Translations under genes and position numbers: made by a program
Shown: positions 31,099 through 43,342 of the stretch, one piece after another
Layout of the letters: each line of letters opens with the position of its first letter
Numbering within the stretch: position 1 is the stretch's first letter
DNA from: Coix lacryma-jobi var. lacryma-jobi
Taxonomy: Eukaryota; Streptophyta; Magnoliopsida; Poales; Poaceae
Length of the DNA stretch: 64,000 bases
Direction of reading: 5' to 3'
Assembly (NCBI GenBank): GCA_009763385.1
Contig: CM019824.1
Span: 147,319,705-147,383,704 of the forward strand
Notes under the pieces: model-generated
Seen by the model: the letters and a program-made list of their open reading frames with translations, nothing else
Database searches by the model: none
What the model was told of the DNA's origin: nothing

Positions 31099-31330
31099 CT
31101 CCCTCCATTCCTAAATAGATGACGTTTTCGCTTCCCGAGAAACAACTACCGGCAATTTTTATAAATAACAAGTATCATCTATTAGTCTCATAATGGGTAT
31201 CATTGGAAAGATCTTTGAATCTAGTTTTTTAACAAAATTATTTGGAGATATAAATATTGCATATATTTTCTACAAATTCAGTCAAACTTGTGGCACGAAC
31301 ACCGAAAACGTCATCTATTCGCGGACGGAG
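31099..31330. mobile_element. Stowaway-like MITE, degraded TSD
   Basis: CTCCCTCCATTCCTAAATAG at the left and the complement of CTATTCGCGGACGGAG at the right extend into a shared ATAGATGACGTTTTCG, an inverted repeat of about 30 bp. The right flank is TA, the left TG. Length is 232 bp. Confidence 0.75.
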
Positions 31331-32056
31331 TAGTAGGCCCTTGTGGCTTGCATAGTCGATTTACAAGATTAGCTAGCGTTTGCAGGCTGCCGGGGTCAAA
31401 CGTTTTTTTTACCGGGGTCTATACTGGTAAAAAATCGTAGAGTGCGTGATGTGGTCGGCCGACCCCGATGCCATAAGGTAGCTTCGCCCCTGGGCAGGGA
31501 TGGAGAGGAGGCATCTCGACGACGACCTTAGAGGCAAGGACGGGAAGCACTCATTGCGCCGGTGTCAAGGTAAGGGTGGGGAGCACACATCACGCTGGCA
31601 TCTAGGAAGGGACAAGACATGGGAGCAAATGTCATCGCGCTGTTCGCCGAGGCCGATAAGCGTTGGAGGAGGCGACAACGTCCGATATGGTTGGGTTTCC
31701 GACTCTCAAGTAGACAAGAGGAGCGACCATCAGGCATCAGTTCTGGTGGGAGAGAAACTAGGGTTAGGAAGTGGAAGGAGGAAGGATACATTATACAGTA
31801 TATGTGAATCGTTAGCTGGTCCAAATTCCAAATTTCAGAGGGTTGTCAATCTGACGGGCCACCACCGAGCCTCCCTCCTTTTACCGGGCAAGGTTGTGCC
31901 ACCCAACGTGTCTGGGGTGTAGCCCAAGCACGACACTAAGCATCGGGTTATGTTGGCCCGAGCCCATCCATCATCTGATCGTCTTGTGCTTGTGCTGAGT
32001 CAAAAAAACAGGCTTCGTGCCAAGCTATCGGGTCACGGGTCATCTGGACATCTATA

Positions 32057-32441
32057 ATGGTGGCATGCAACACGCGCACGGGTATTAATTTTCATTTGTT
32101 CTTGGCTTTTTGGGAGATGTGAGCAAGAATACAGAAGGGAGCGGATGAGCGGTAGGGACATTGATTAAATAGAAAACTGAATGTTCCAAAAAAAAGAAAC
32201 AGAACTCATCGGTTTCGGTCTTTGACATGCACCTATCGGTTGTCGTTTTGCGCAAACCAAAGTTTTTCAACAAACAAACTAAACCGAAGAATCGTGTTAA
32301 ACCAATTCTCCATCTAGACAATCCTGTACCAAAGCCATCAATCAACATGGACGTAGAGAATCACATCTCTGGCATTCCAAGGCACCTCTGTCCTCTGCAA
32401 GAATACAACTATCAGATCCCTCTTAGGAGACCTATGCAACA
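32057..32441. other. Unassigned target DNA left of the large Tat element
   Basis: No feature is supported. It ends with CAACA (32437-32441), the left TSD copy of the Tat element. An open frame at 32227-32436 has no recognisable domain, and I judge it chance. Confidence 0.5.
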
Positions 32442-33221
32442 TATTGACACTCAAAAGTGTTACAGGTAAAGTAAATTTAGAAAAATATTCGGCCTGTAAT
32501 ATTAAGGTCGAATTTGTCTTCTATTATTTCGTATTTGATGAATTAGATGTTTTAAGTCAAATGGGCCTGATCATTTTTGGACTTCCGATCAGTCAATGTT
32601 TGTGTCCGACCAGGTGACACTGGTCGGAGGCCTTATAGTTATGATGAAGGCTAAGTCCGGCGATAATTCATTAATCAGTATGGGCTAATAAAACCCATTG
32701 AGGCTAATTGAGATCAATCTGGTCGATCTAAGGATTGGCGAGATTAGGGTTACCTTGTTGCGTCCGGTTTGGATTCTATGTTGATAGAGTCCGGATAGGA
32801 AACTTGGAGATCGTATTTGAAGACGTTTCCTATTGGGATAAGACCAACCCCCTCTATATATATGAGAGCATCATGGCCGATTGAATCATCCAACACCAAT
32901 CGATCAAATCAATCTACTATCCCTTTTACCTTTTTTCCTTCTACCTTCTTGTTCGGCGCGTCTCCCGGCGAGACTCGACGGCATTCTAGGCGGCCTTGCT
33001 GGTCCTAGAACAACCTCTACGTGCCTCTCCCCAACGGGTCTTCCCGGGAGGAGTTCTAGAGTTATCAACACAGGAACCCAAAACCCTAGATTGATCAAAA
33101 CCGGTCTTTAGATCGGTTTTCGTCGGTTTAGTTAGGGTCTCTGCTGTCTCAGGTTGAACTGCAACCTTTTCGGGCGCTCTAGCCCTGCTGGTGTGTATTC
33201 GGAACACTTCCGACGTCAACA
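32442..33221 (+). repeat. 5' LTR of the large Tat element
   Basis: It begins TATTGACAC, where the 3' copy has TGTTGACAC, so the terminal G has mutated. It ends CGTCAACA. A TATATATA box lies at 32855-32862. Length is 780 bp. Confidence 0.92.
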
Positions 33222-33229
33222 CACTTTTT

Positions 33230-33245
33230 GGCGACTCCACTGAGG
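33230..33245 (+). promoter_or_regulatory. Primer-binding site of the large Tat element
   Basis: TGGCGACTCCACTGAG lies eight bases after the LTR end, in the same context (CACTTTTTGGC) as in the minus-strand Tat element. Confidence 0.65.
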
Positions 33246-33272
33246 AAGATTAAAATCTCATCTACTACCAAC

Positions 33273-36200
33273 ATGGGCGGCAAAGACGGTGCTACCAATA
33301 AGGACAACATCGTCCGTCCCATGGGCATTGACGAGCTCCCAGACGAGTTGAAGCAACAGGCGCAGGCCAGGCTCGACGCCGTATTGAAGGCTTTCCTAGA
33401 AAGCTGCTCGAAGGATCGGCACGGCAGGATCACTCAGGACAAGGAGCCGGACTTCAGCGAGATCGTCCCTACCACGATGAGTACAAACGTTGAAGACGCT
33501 TCTGACAAGGTAAAGGATAAGGTACCTGAAGATCCTTACCCTACCCATGCTGATTATTCCGCAATGCTGGTTGATTCTTCAAAAACTCTTACCAATACCA
33601 TCCAGCATTCATTTAAATTGCTTAGCAACCGCATGGATAAGATAGAAGGCAAAACTGTCGAACCCAAAGTCCCAACTGGGCAACCCCAGTTCGGCATGCC
33701 TTTTAATTCTTTTAGAGGACAGACTTCACACGTTAATTTCGGACAATTAGGGTTTACTGAGACCAGGGGTGGTGAAGCCGGTACCTCAACAACTACCAAC
33801 TGTTGACGCTCACTAAGTGTCATATTCTTAGCATCAACAAGGTCATATAACACAACACAAGGGCCTAAAATCAACCAAAAACCTTTTATAAACTAACGAT
33901 TTTCACTTGTCCTTGAGTTTTATTTGAATGTTGAAAATTGCAGGGTTTTTTAGCAAAATGACCAAGAGGACCCACCAGGAGGCGAGCACACTCACCTAGG
34001 CTCACTTTCGGCCAAGGTGGGGTGGCGCCCGCCACCCATCACTGGCGGCCGCCAAGGGGAGAAGCCCAAACTCCCCCCTGCCACGTCACTGATCTAGGAG
34101 AAGCACCCCACACTCATTTGCAGCCGTTGCTCACCTAAGTCGGTTCATCCAAGGGCTAAGAAGCAGCTTCACATGGATCATGGCCTAATTGCCCATGTGA
34201 CGGTTATTGGACAACCCTAACCGACCCCAAACCGACTTGGAGGACCTCCTGGATGCCGTTGGTGAAGAGGCGATGGATCCAAGGGCCAGGGGGTGGCGGC
34301 CGCCACCTAGGGCTGGCGCACGCCACCACACTCACCCCCCTGACCTAACCCTAGGTCCATAAGTACCCCCCCTAGGTCCCTTAGGCTATAAATAGGACCC
34401 CCCGAGCTCATTTGTACTCAGACCTCACCTCATTAGTCCCACTCTCTTGTAAGCGAAGCTCTGGTGAAGGAACACTCTAGTTGAGAGACTTAGAGTGAGA
34501 GCGAGAGTGAAGAAGAGAAGAGCTGGAGTTGTAATAGAGGATCTTCCAAGTCTCTGGTATAATTCCAAGTCTTTCTCTATTTAACTTAGTGTTCTTCTAC
34601 TTTTAGCATTTACTTTAAGTTCTTTACTTATTGTTCTTGTTGAGTGCTTTCGATCATAGATAACTTAGTATTTAGTTTGTATCTAGTTTGGGTTCTTCGC
34701 TGAGTAATCAGTGCTCTAGTTTTGGACGCAAGATTAGAGTAGTATATATTAGTGTAAGCGCGGTGCTTAGACTAGTTATACCATAGTTTGTGGCTAGCCC
34801 CCCGGATAGATGTGGTAGCAAACAGGTGGTGACAGCCCTGGCAGCCTTGAATTCCACCACGTAGTTGGGTTAGTTCTTAAATCACAAACCTCGTTGTGCA
34901 CGTCTGAGGTAAATAGTCCAGAGGGTGTGTACGGTTCGAAGAACTAGATAAACCCTTTATTGCTAAGTTAGTTGTGATCGTAAGTGTGTAGGAAAACAGT
35001 AATCTGTTCATCGGCCAGACCCCGCCGATTTAGTTTAGTAGTAGTTAGTCTTTCTTTTCTTTTTAGTAGTAGTAGAAACCAACCCCCATTCACACTTTTC
35101 GATCAACCCTGCTAGAATCACTAGTTGTTCATAGCGGTCCTAGTGTTAGTTCTGCCATAGTAAGCTTCCCTGTGGAAATAAATACGATACTCGGTTACTC
35201 CCGGGTGAAGTGCTACAATAGACTTATTCTGTGCGCTTGCGGAACCTACCAATAGTCATACGAATAGTTAGTTACACTTCTTACATTAAGAAGTACCAAC
35301 AAACCTTTCTGGCGCCATTGCCGGGAATAGATTCCATAGTCTACTCCTAGTGACGACGTTAGCAAGAGTCAACACCAACCATGTTCATCATGGCACTGGT
35401 CGGACTATGCAGACCGACCAGGGTACCTCGGTAAACAGGACTTTGGGAGGACAGGGAACAGTGTTACACAACCCGCCAAAGTCGCCAAGCCACAATCTCA
35501 TGCATGGTGGCACCACCGACCTTGCCAACACCGATTTTGGACGAGCCATAAATCGGTTTAAGGAAGAAATAACTAGGTCGCTTGAGACTAGTTTAGGGGG
35601 TCCAATTCAAGCCTACCAGGACCACTTATTCTAAACCATACCCTTCATATTTCGATTTTATGAAAGCACCTGACGGTTGGAGGGTACCAGATTTTTATAA
35701 GTTTAGTGGTGATGGTAGTAAAATGACTATGTAACACGTCAGCATGTTCCTCGCTCAAATGGGCGAAGCCAGTACTTTAGATTTTATGAACATACGACAC
35801 TTTCCTTTGTCTCTTACTGGTATAGCTTTCGCCTAGTTTACGTCACTGCCAGAGTGCACCGTAGGTTCTTGGGCCGAATTAGAAGAAAATTTTCATAATC
35901 ACTTTTATGATGGAGTCCAAGAAACTAGGTTATCACATCTTACATCGGTTCAACAAGGACGTAGTGAGTCTGTAGTCGATTTCTTTAAACATTTTAAAGA
36001 AATTAAAAAATGATGTTTCCATTTGAGGATCTCCGACAGAGATCTAACAGATCTATGTCTAGCTGGCCTACGTCGAGAGATCAAAGACAAACTTGAACAT
36101 CATGATTTCTTTAACGTAAATCAACTGTTGCAAAAGGCCATTTCGATAGAATCGCGTTTCAAAGAACCCTCTGATCCTCATAAGATTCATCGGTCGGGCG

Positions 36201-37640
36201 TGCATATTGCCGAGATAAATTCTGATAGTTCCGACGATGAGTCTAAAGATTGCTACGCTGCCGAAATTTTATGGCCAGCGCAAAACAAACTGGTCACTTG
36301 TCCTTCCCTTAAACCGATTCAGAAGAGTCGGGGTGAGGAGGTGAAATTTACGTTTGATTTCTCTAAATGTGACCGAATATTTGATGAATTACTTAAATTC
36401 GGTTATCTTAAAATTAATTATACTTTGCCGTCACCCGACGAATTAAAAAGGAGAGCTTACTGCAAATTCCATAATTCTTTTTCTCATGCCACTAATGATT
36501 GCGTCAGCAGGTCCAATCGGCCCTCAATGAAGGACGATTGAGTCTAACTGAGATGCAGATCAGTACTACTCCTTTCCCAGTACACATGGTGGAAGCAGGG
36601 GATCCTGCTATAATGATTCATCCAGAGCAAGCCGATACGACCAAGGGAAAGAATGTGGTCATCGGCGAACCACGAGGAACACCGAATACCGAGAGCGATT
36701 CGGGGCGCAAGGTGGTGCTCTAGAAGGGTGACGATGGCAAAAGTAAAATCACAATCACTGCATGGTCAACACGACACCTGCATAGACAAAGATATTTTGA
36801 GACCAGGGCAGCACAACAAAGGCCGACCAGGTCGGGTCCTCAAGCCGACCAGTCTGGTTCATCTTCAAAGCAGCTGGAACAGAAGGTCGACTAGGTAAAG
36901 TCGGTCTCTGCCAATTCCAGTGGGATCGATAAACCGACTGATACAGTCGGTGTAACCGTACCTAAAGACTCTACCCTTTCTGGAGTGCATGTCATATGCA
37001 CATTCGTCCCGCAGAAGCCTGAGGTCGGCACTTGGAAGACCAATGCCGATAGGAACAAGGGGAAAGCTGCTAGGGAACCATGCACTTTTGATAAGCTCAT
37101 GGCTAAATACAAGCAGCAAAAGGCTGATTCCCAGAATTGGCCCTTAAAAAAGAGAGAGTCTACTCCTCCGAAGCGTGAGGATGAGAAATCCAAACAGATG
37201 ATGGTTTCTCAGGCGACATATTTGGCGCCAAAGGCTGGCCCGTATTGCTATCAGTGGGCCCCTCCTATTTCGCCACCACCACAATGGGGTCCTCAAGGGG
37301 TGTGGGTGCCTTACCCTATGCCGGCACATATGTATTATCAGCCAGGACGGGGAATGCCCGCTAATCAGCCTGCAAGAGTCTCAGTATTTGATCGCTTGGG
37401 TGATCAACCGAGTTCTAGCCAGAATCGGCCAGTCGCTCCAAAGGCTTTAATATCTCAAGAGACCAGGAAGACGCAGACGCGATGGGTCTATGTACCTAAG
37501 AAGGTGCAAAGTGTTCCTATCGCTTCTCCGACCAGACCCGACTCAGTCCCTACTATTACAATCGGGTCTATGGAAGTACCTCTTGTCAATGAACCTGAGC
37601 CTATGGTGGTTAAGGAGCCAGCAACAGAAGAGGTCCCAGA
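33273..37640 (+). pseudogene. gag of the large Tat element, interrupted and frameshifted
   Basis: The likely start is ATG 33273 (MGGKDGATNK). Coding is open to 33800, where the solo LTR sits, and resumes in frame at 35380. The capsid part is clear (GWRVPDFYKFSG, LEENFHNHFYDGVQETRLSHL, DLTDLCLAGLRREIKDKL), as is a degenerate knuckle region (YCKFHNSFSHATNDC). Lesions: a frameshift near 35615; stops at 35732-35734 (TAA), 35834-35836 (TAG) and 36011-36013 (TGA); frameshifts near 36500 and 36720-36985. The Pro/Gln-rich region (36985-37640) is open up to the Sirevirus insertion at 37641 and continues in frame at 47987. Confidence 0.85.
33801..35374 (+). repeat. Athila-like solo LTR, TSD CCAAC, with internal PBS-like unit
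   Basis: It starts TGTTGACGCTC and ends GAGTCAACA. CCAAC flanks both ends (33796-33800, 35375-35379), and gag continues in frame across. Bases 33801-35301 correspond to the LTR at 12844-14344. The last 73 bp (35302-35374) carry TGGCGCCATTGCCGGGAA, an Athila-type PBS with changes, inside the TSD-bounded LTR. A TATAAATA box lies at 34387-34394. There is no internal region: a solo LTR. Confidence 0.92.
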
Positions 37641-40243
37641 TAAAGGGTCGAGATGGCGGACTAGAGGGGGGTGAATAGTCCTTTATAAAATTAATCGCTC
37701 CGGCTAACCGAAACAAATGCGGAATTAAAACTATCGGTCTAGCCAAGGCTACACCCCTCTACTTATACTCTATGACACCTTATAAAAGATCCTAAACAAT
37801 GCAAATAAGGTGTCAGGCTAGCTAGGGCTCACCTAAACAATTCTAGCTTGCAAGGTTACACAAACCTAAGCAACTAGTACTCAATCAACCGGGGAGCTCC
37901 TACACATGCCACTAAGCAAAAGCACAAAGCCTAGGCTCACTAGCAATGCTCAATAACAAGGCTACATAAGCCAAATTAGAGAGCTCAACTTAGCTACACA
38001 AACTAAGCAATGTGACTAGCAAGACTATAAGTCAACTAGTCACTCACAGGATTAACTTCTATGCTACACAAGCTAAGAAGGTAACTAGCATGCTACACAA
38101 GCTAACTAATTACAAGAGCAACTACACTAGCACAAGTATATGAACAAGTAAATACAAGCTAGTGAATGGAGTTTGCAAACCACCGAGAAGATGAACACAA
38201 AGTTGACACGGTGATTTTTCTCCCGAGGTTCACTTGGTTGCCACCAAGCTAGTCCCCGTTGTGTCGACCACACACTTTGGTAGTTCGGCGGCTAATAGGC
38301 ACCACACCTAGCTCGACACTCAAGCGCCGCAAGAACTCACCCACAAGTGAGGGTAACTCAATGACACGCTCTACTAGAGTTGCTCTTCGCGATCCCCGCG
38401 GGGCGAGCACAATGCCCCTCACAATCCTTCTCCGGAGCCACGCACAATCTTCACGCGGGCTTCACGACGGAGACTCGATCACCAAGCCGTCTAGGAGGTG
38501 GCAACCTCCAAGAGTAACAAGCACCACCGGCTTGCAACACGAACACCTAGTGCCACTCGATGCAATCTCTCAAAGCAACGCACTAGAATCGCTCACTCGC
38601 AATAGATTCGCACACTAGCAAGCACAAGCGAGTTAGAGGGCTCCCAAGCACATCCACATAAGCCACCAAGGCTTTGGAGTGCTCCAGCAGCTGGCCCAAA
38701 GCCGGCCCCAACGACTATATATAGAGGGGAGCGGCCAACTAGCCGTTTCCCCTTTTCTGCGCTTCTGTCGGTAGTACCGACCCCCTGGGCGGTAGTACCG
38801 ACAGTGTCAGAACTAGCCGTTACACACGGCGCGTTGACCAAACGAACAACCGACTCCTGGTCGGTACCTCCGACGGTCGGTAGTACCGGCCCTATGGCGG
38901 TACTACCGACAGGTCAAACTGGGGACTACACAGAGAGCTCCCAGACAACTTCCTGACCTCGGTACCACCGAGGGCGGTAGTACCGACATAATGGCGGTAC
39001 TACCGCCAGGCCAAAACTGGCCACTTCCAGAGAGCCTCCAAAACTTCCTTCAAACCTTGGTACTACCGACCCCCTGGTCGGTACTACCGAGCCCGGTACT
39101 ACCGGCCCTATGGCGGTACTACCGGTAGGCCAAAACTGGCCACTTCCAGAGAGCTTCCAAACTCCTCACACCTCGAAACCTCGAACGGTCGATAGTACCG
39201 ACCCTATGGCGGTACTACCGGCAGGCCAAACTCAGCTCAACACAGAGAGCCTGCAAAACCCTTCAGGGCCACGATACCACCGACCCTCTGGTCGGTACCA
39301 CCGTCGGCGGTAGTACCGAGGTTATGGCGGTACTACCGCCAGGCCAAATCAGCCCCAACACAGAGAAGGTTGCACGCAGCACCCATGGGCGGTACTACCG
39401 ACCCCCCTGGGCAGCACTACCGACCATACTCAGAAAACTTCCCTTTTCTTCTCTGTGTTGATCCAAATCAACTCCAACAACTTCTCCTTTGCAAATGTGC
39501 CAACACCACCAAGTGTACAACAACATGTGCATGTGTGTTAGCATTTTCACAATCATTTTTCAAAGGATTTTCTCTTTCACTCACCGCGCCACTCGATCAT
39601 AGCAACATCGCAAAGTTAGATCGCTCAAGTGGCACTAGATGACCGATATGCAAACAAGTTTGCTCCTCTTAATAGTACGGCCATCTATCCTAAACCCGGT
39701 CATAATCTTCTCTACACACCTATGACCGGTGAAATGAAATGCCCTACAAGTATACCTTTGCCTTGCGCATTCCATTCCATCTCCTCCGGTGTTGATGCAA
39801 CACATGCACCAACCTCTTCATCAAATGATATGATCCACTTCATATCATCACATGGCCTCCATGGTCCATCGATCTTGACATCACTTGCTCTTCACCATCG
39901 CTTCGGTCCTTCGGCGCCAAGTCTTGCTTAAGCCTCCCGACACTCGGTACCAACGGCTTCAAAGCCTCAACTTGCCCTTCACCTTCGCAACCGGTCCATC
40001 AAGCCAAGTCTTGCCTTGATCTTCTCCATCTTAGCCACATGACCACATGTCATGTTTCATGTGCATTAAGCTCCTTCTTCACATGTGTGAGCCTTGCAAC
40101 ATCCTCCAAGCCATTTCACCTCTATGGCATATGTTGCTCACACATGATCACCTGTGGACTAATCACCTGTGTAATTTACTTCAAACACATATTAGTCCAC
40201 CTAAGTTATCATTCAATTACCAAAACCAAACAAGGACCTTTCA
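37641..40243 (-). repeat. 3' LTR of the gag-only Sirevirus
   Basis: On the minus strand it starts TGAAAGGTCCTTG after the PPT and ends ..GACCCTTTA. Length is 2603 bp. It contains a CpG-rich near-palindrome cluster (38766-39425) and a TATATATA box (38716-38723). Confidence 0.93.
38766..39425. repeat. GGTAGTACCG / CGGTACTACCG motif cluster in LTR
   Basis: More than 20 copies of the near-palindrome occur in 660 bp, separated by partly repeated spacers such as GGCCAAAACTGGCCACTTCC. The second LTR has the same array at 46505-47165. On the minus strand the array lies just upstream of the TATATATA box. Confidence 0.85.
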
Positions 40244-40257
40244 ATCTCCCCCTTTTT
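40244..40257 (-). promoter_or_regulatory. Polypurine tract of the gag-only Sirevirus
   Basis: The minus strand reads AAAAAGGGGGAGAT directly before the 3' LTR start, the canonical Sirevirus PPT form. Confidence 0.85.
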
Positions 40258-43200
40258 GGTAATCGATGACAACTCTTCAAAGATATGGAAATTAAGCTCT
40301 TTGGATTCTATGTTACTTATCCAACATTAAGACCATATGAGAGAATTTGGATAAGCACCATACAACCCGACTTTGTAGTGATAACTCCCCCTACATGTGT
40401 GCTCAAATGGTTTGGATTCAAGCTTGCACACACGCATAAATATGAAATTTGTGGGAGTGTTAGCACTACTAAGTGATGCTAAGGTATACAAGATAGAATT
40501 TTACCTTTGAAGCGTGTAAACCAAACTTTTAATCATCCTTAGCATCAACCTTGCTAGAGACAAGTGAAACTAGATACCACGTGAGATCAACATTATAAAC
40601 ATGGTTCTAGTTACCACTTGCTACGCTAAGACTATGCTCTAGATACCAAATAAAGGAAAACAATCATCATTCAAGTCTTAGTTCTAGCAAATATTGCACA
40701 CAAGCATATAAGAATTTAGAACATATGCAATACAAGCAAGTAAATGTAATGCACAACCAAATGCATCAAACATGTATTCATGAGCTTGCTCCCCCTACTT
40801 GTGTGCTCTATTTGTCCAAGAATTTTGATCCTTTTCCATTGTTCAATCTTGCTCCCTCTTGATCCATGTCCATCTTCTTTTCTTGACTTCTCCCCTTTGT
40901 TCTTGACATATCATAAATGACATATCTTTGCCACAATTTCTCCCCCTTTGTCATCAATGACCACAAAAGGTATGCTTCTCTTGATACAAAGGGTTGACAC
41001 TAGGGTAGATGGTTGATACTTGAGTCTTGTATTTTTGATGGACACCACCATATGTGTTGGAATGACACCATGTGTAGGATCTTTGACCTTGATACCAATC
41101 GGCGGTGCACCTTCTCTTTTAACATGAGTCATTCACTTGATAAACTTGAGCTCTTGATGGTGAGGGATGCTTTGCTTGATTTGATCACTTATAGTTGAGG
41201 ATCATTTGACATCTTGTAGGATACCACTTGTGAGCTTGATCTAGACTCCACTTGGTAAATATTACTTGAAAGATCATATACCATTTTGAATAGATACCAT
41301 GTGAAGGGATGATGAGTCGAGATACCACTTGAATGATAGATTACACTTGATATCCATTTGCATTATTGTCTTTTTCTTGAACTCTTGTCATGAGCCTCTC
41401 ACTTGTGACTTGAACTATTAAACTTGCACAAGATATCTAACTCGGTTTGCTCTAGAGTAAGCTTCTTCACACATCTTTCAATGGTTATCTTACTCATGTT
41501 GAATTAGACACTTGAATGTTCATCTTCTAGATCAAGTACTTGGGTTCACTAGCTCATGAACAAACTCATATACTAACCACTAGATCATATAATCAAACAA
41601 GCAATAGTGGTAGGCTATGAATTTAAACTTTTCATTTGTTATGCATGATCCTATTAAGCATGTACTATATGCACTAATCGCATACTAGTAAGGGATGAAA
41701 TGATCATGCACATTTCAATGATACCTTTGCTATGTTGGAGAAGAGGATAGTCACATAGATTCCAAATTATTTCTCCAATAGCAATGTGAAGTCCATTTCA
41801 AAGCTTGGTGAAGACCAATAGATACCAATTTGAATACCATTCTTCACCCATATGATTTGAGAACCACTAATGATCAAGTGCACTATATTGTTGTGGTTGG
41901 CTTGCTTCTTCATTTGATTATAGCTTGCATGTGAATACCGTCTAAGATCTTCATGATTTTCTCTATATTTGGGTGTTGCTTGCTCTCTTTGATCAATCTC
42001 TTATGATTTCTTCAACTAAGCATCTCCAATGACACTTTAGATCACCACTTCCATGTTAGCCTTCCAAGCCTCGCTTGGTTAACCTACAAAAGGCGGCAAG
42101 CCCCTACAAAAGGGAGAAGTGACCTCTCTCCAAAGAATCATCCTTGATACTCACTTGAATTGACTTTGATTGATTGATCCATTTGAACTCTTCTTGAAAT
42201 GAGATTTTGAATCCTTCTTTGAGTTCTTTTCTTTCTTCTCAAAAGATCTTCAACTAACACTAGGACTTGAGCTTCATCTTTATCTTGATCATCAATTTGA
42301 GTACCAAATGTGACTCCTTAATCAAATGACCTTGTACTCATATTTGTCATGCTTCTAGCTTATCTCAAAACCAAACATAGGTCCCTCAACCACTTATAAA
42401 CATGATTCCAACTTGTGGGCCTTTCAATCAAAGTGACTTGTGATCTATCCAATAAATGTCACTTATATGGCAGATTCTGTCCTTCTCAAATAAACATGCA
42501 TATCTCCCAAAATATAAGTCCAATGACCATGAAATTTGGTGGAGATGTGCTTCTCTAGGTGTTCTAGCAGCCATAAAAATTTGAGCTTCATTGGCTTTCT
42601 AGATTGTTACCAGATTTCAATTCTTTCCATAGTACTACATGCTGAAAACTGCTGCACTATAGTTGACAAGATCTACTCCAAAATCAAAGTACATCTTATC
42701 CAATAATCATGAATTTTGCACAGCAACTAATATAATAAGTGTAGAGCATGTGTACCAAATTTCAAGCCAATACAAAAAGATTCGATCATCCAAACATGAC
42801 TATCTTCTCAGCTCACTCAGATTTTGCAATATTGAACAACTTTGAGCAATTGAGCTATACTCTACCAATTTGAATCAAACTTGAAGCTAACTTGTTTGAA
42901 CAATCTCACAAGACATACATCCATTCAAATCACTTACTAAAAGAAGTCTCATGAACATATCCATTCAAACTAACTCAATTTTGATCACTAAGTAATTTAT
43001 CCATTCAATCATGTCATAGCAAGCAACATACGCATATATATCCAATTCAATTAACTCATATGCACCCAAATGAATATGATCAACTAGAAATATACCTTTG
43101 TAAATCATGATCATCCAATAGCAAGCTTCCACTCAATTTGATTGCAAGCCTTCAAATAATTCCAATAAGATTACCACAACTAGAATGTGACACTTGTATG

Positions 43201-43342
43201 TTGTAGCACACTTGGACTTCACTTCACTTGATTTGGCATTGGGATGAGAATAGCAATAAGCTTCATTACTTGATTCAATCACATGATGATCAATACGAAA
43301 CAAATTGAATCAAGCCTCCAATGCCATGGTACCTATACACAT
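40258..43342 (-). other. Noncoding internal region of the gag-only Sirevirus
   Basis: These 3.1 kb of AT-rich sequence between the gag stop and the PPT hold no pol frame. Complementary copies of the GGGGGAG motif occur near 40387, 40794, 40889 and 40939, as in autonomous Sireviruses. Short phrases such as ATACCACTTG recur across 40550-41350. Nothing resembles protease, integrase, RT or an env-like protein. Confidence 0.75.

Larger units (their letters stand above)
30055..31492. mobile_element. Non-autonomous hAT-like element B, 8-bp TSD GGCAGGGA
   Basis: GGCAGGGA stands at 30047-30054 and 31493-31500. The ends CAGGGGCGAAGCCAGG and TAGCTTCGCCCCTG are inverted over 12 bp. The 1438-bp body holds two Stowaway-type MITEs and no transposase frame. 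It is nested in hAT-like element A. Confidence 0.85.
29224..32056. mobile_element. Non-autonomous hAT-like element A, 8-bp TSD ATGGTGGC
   Basis: ATGGTGGC occurs at 29216-29223 and 32057-32064. Between them the ends are TATAGATGGCC and GGACATCTATA, an inverted pair with one mismatch. GGCCAGGCTGG/GGGCCAGG phrases near both ends add subterminal similarity. The span is 2833 bp, but a solo LTR (29289-29895) and a second hAT-like element (30055-31492) account for most of it, leaving about 0.8 kb of its own sequence. No transposase is seen. An 8-bp TSD fits the hAT superfamily. Frames at 31500-31922 have no recognisable domain. Confidence 0.75.

Noticed and set aside
31500..31922. 140-codon frame downstream of hAT-like B
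   Set aside because: It starts in the TSD of one element, lies inside another and shows no domain. A captured gene fragment cannot be excluded but is not supported.
33228..33272. Upstream extension of the Tat gag frame
   Set aside because: It begins with TTG inside the PBS. The first ATG (33273) is the sensible start.
38259..39313. Plus-strand frames inside the Sirevirus LTR, repeated at 45996-47051
   Set aside because: Their duplication reflects the LTR pair. They span the motif array and have no domain.
38766..39425. CRISPR-like array
   Set aside because: The near-palindromes are irregularly spaced, the spacers are themselves repeated, and the context is a plant LTR.
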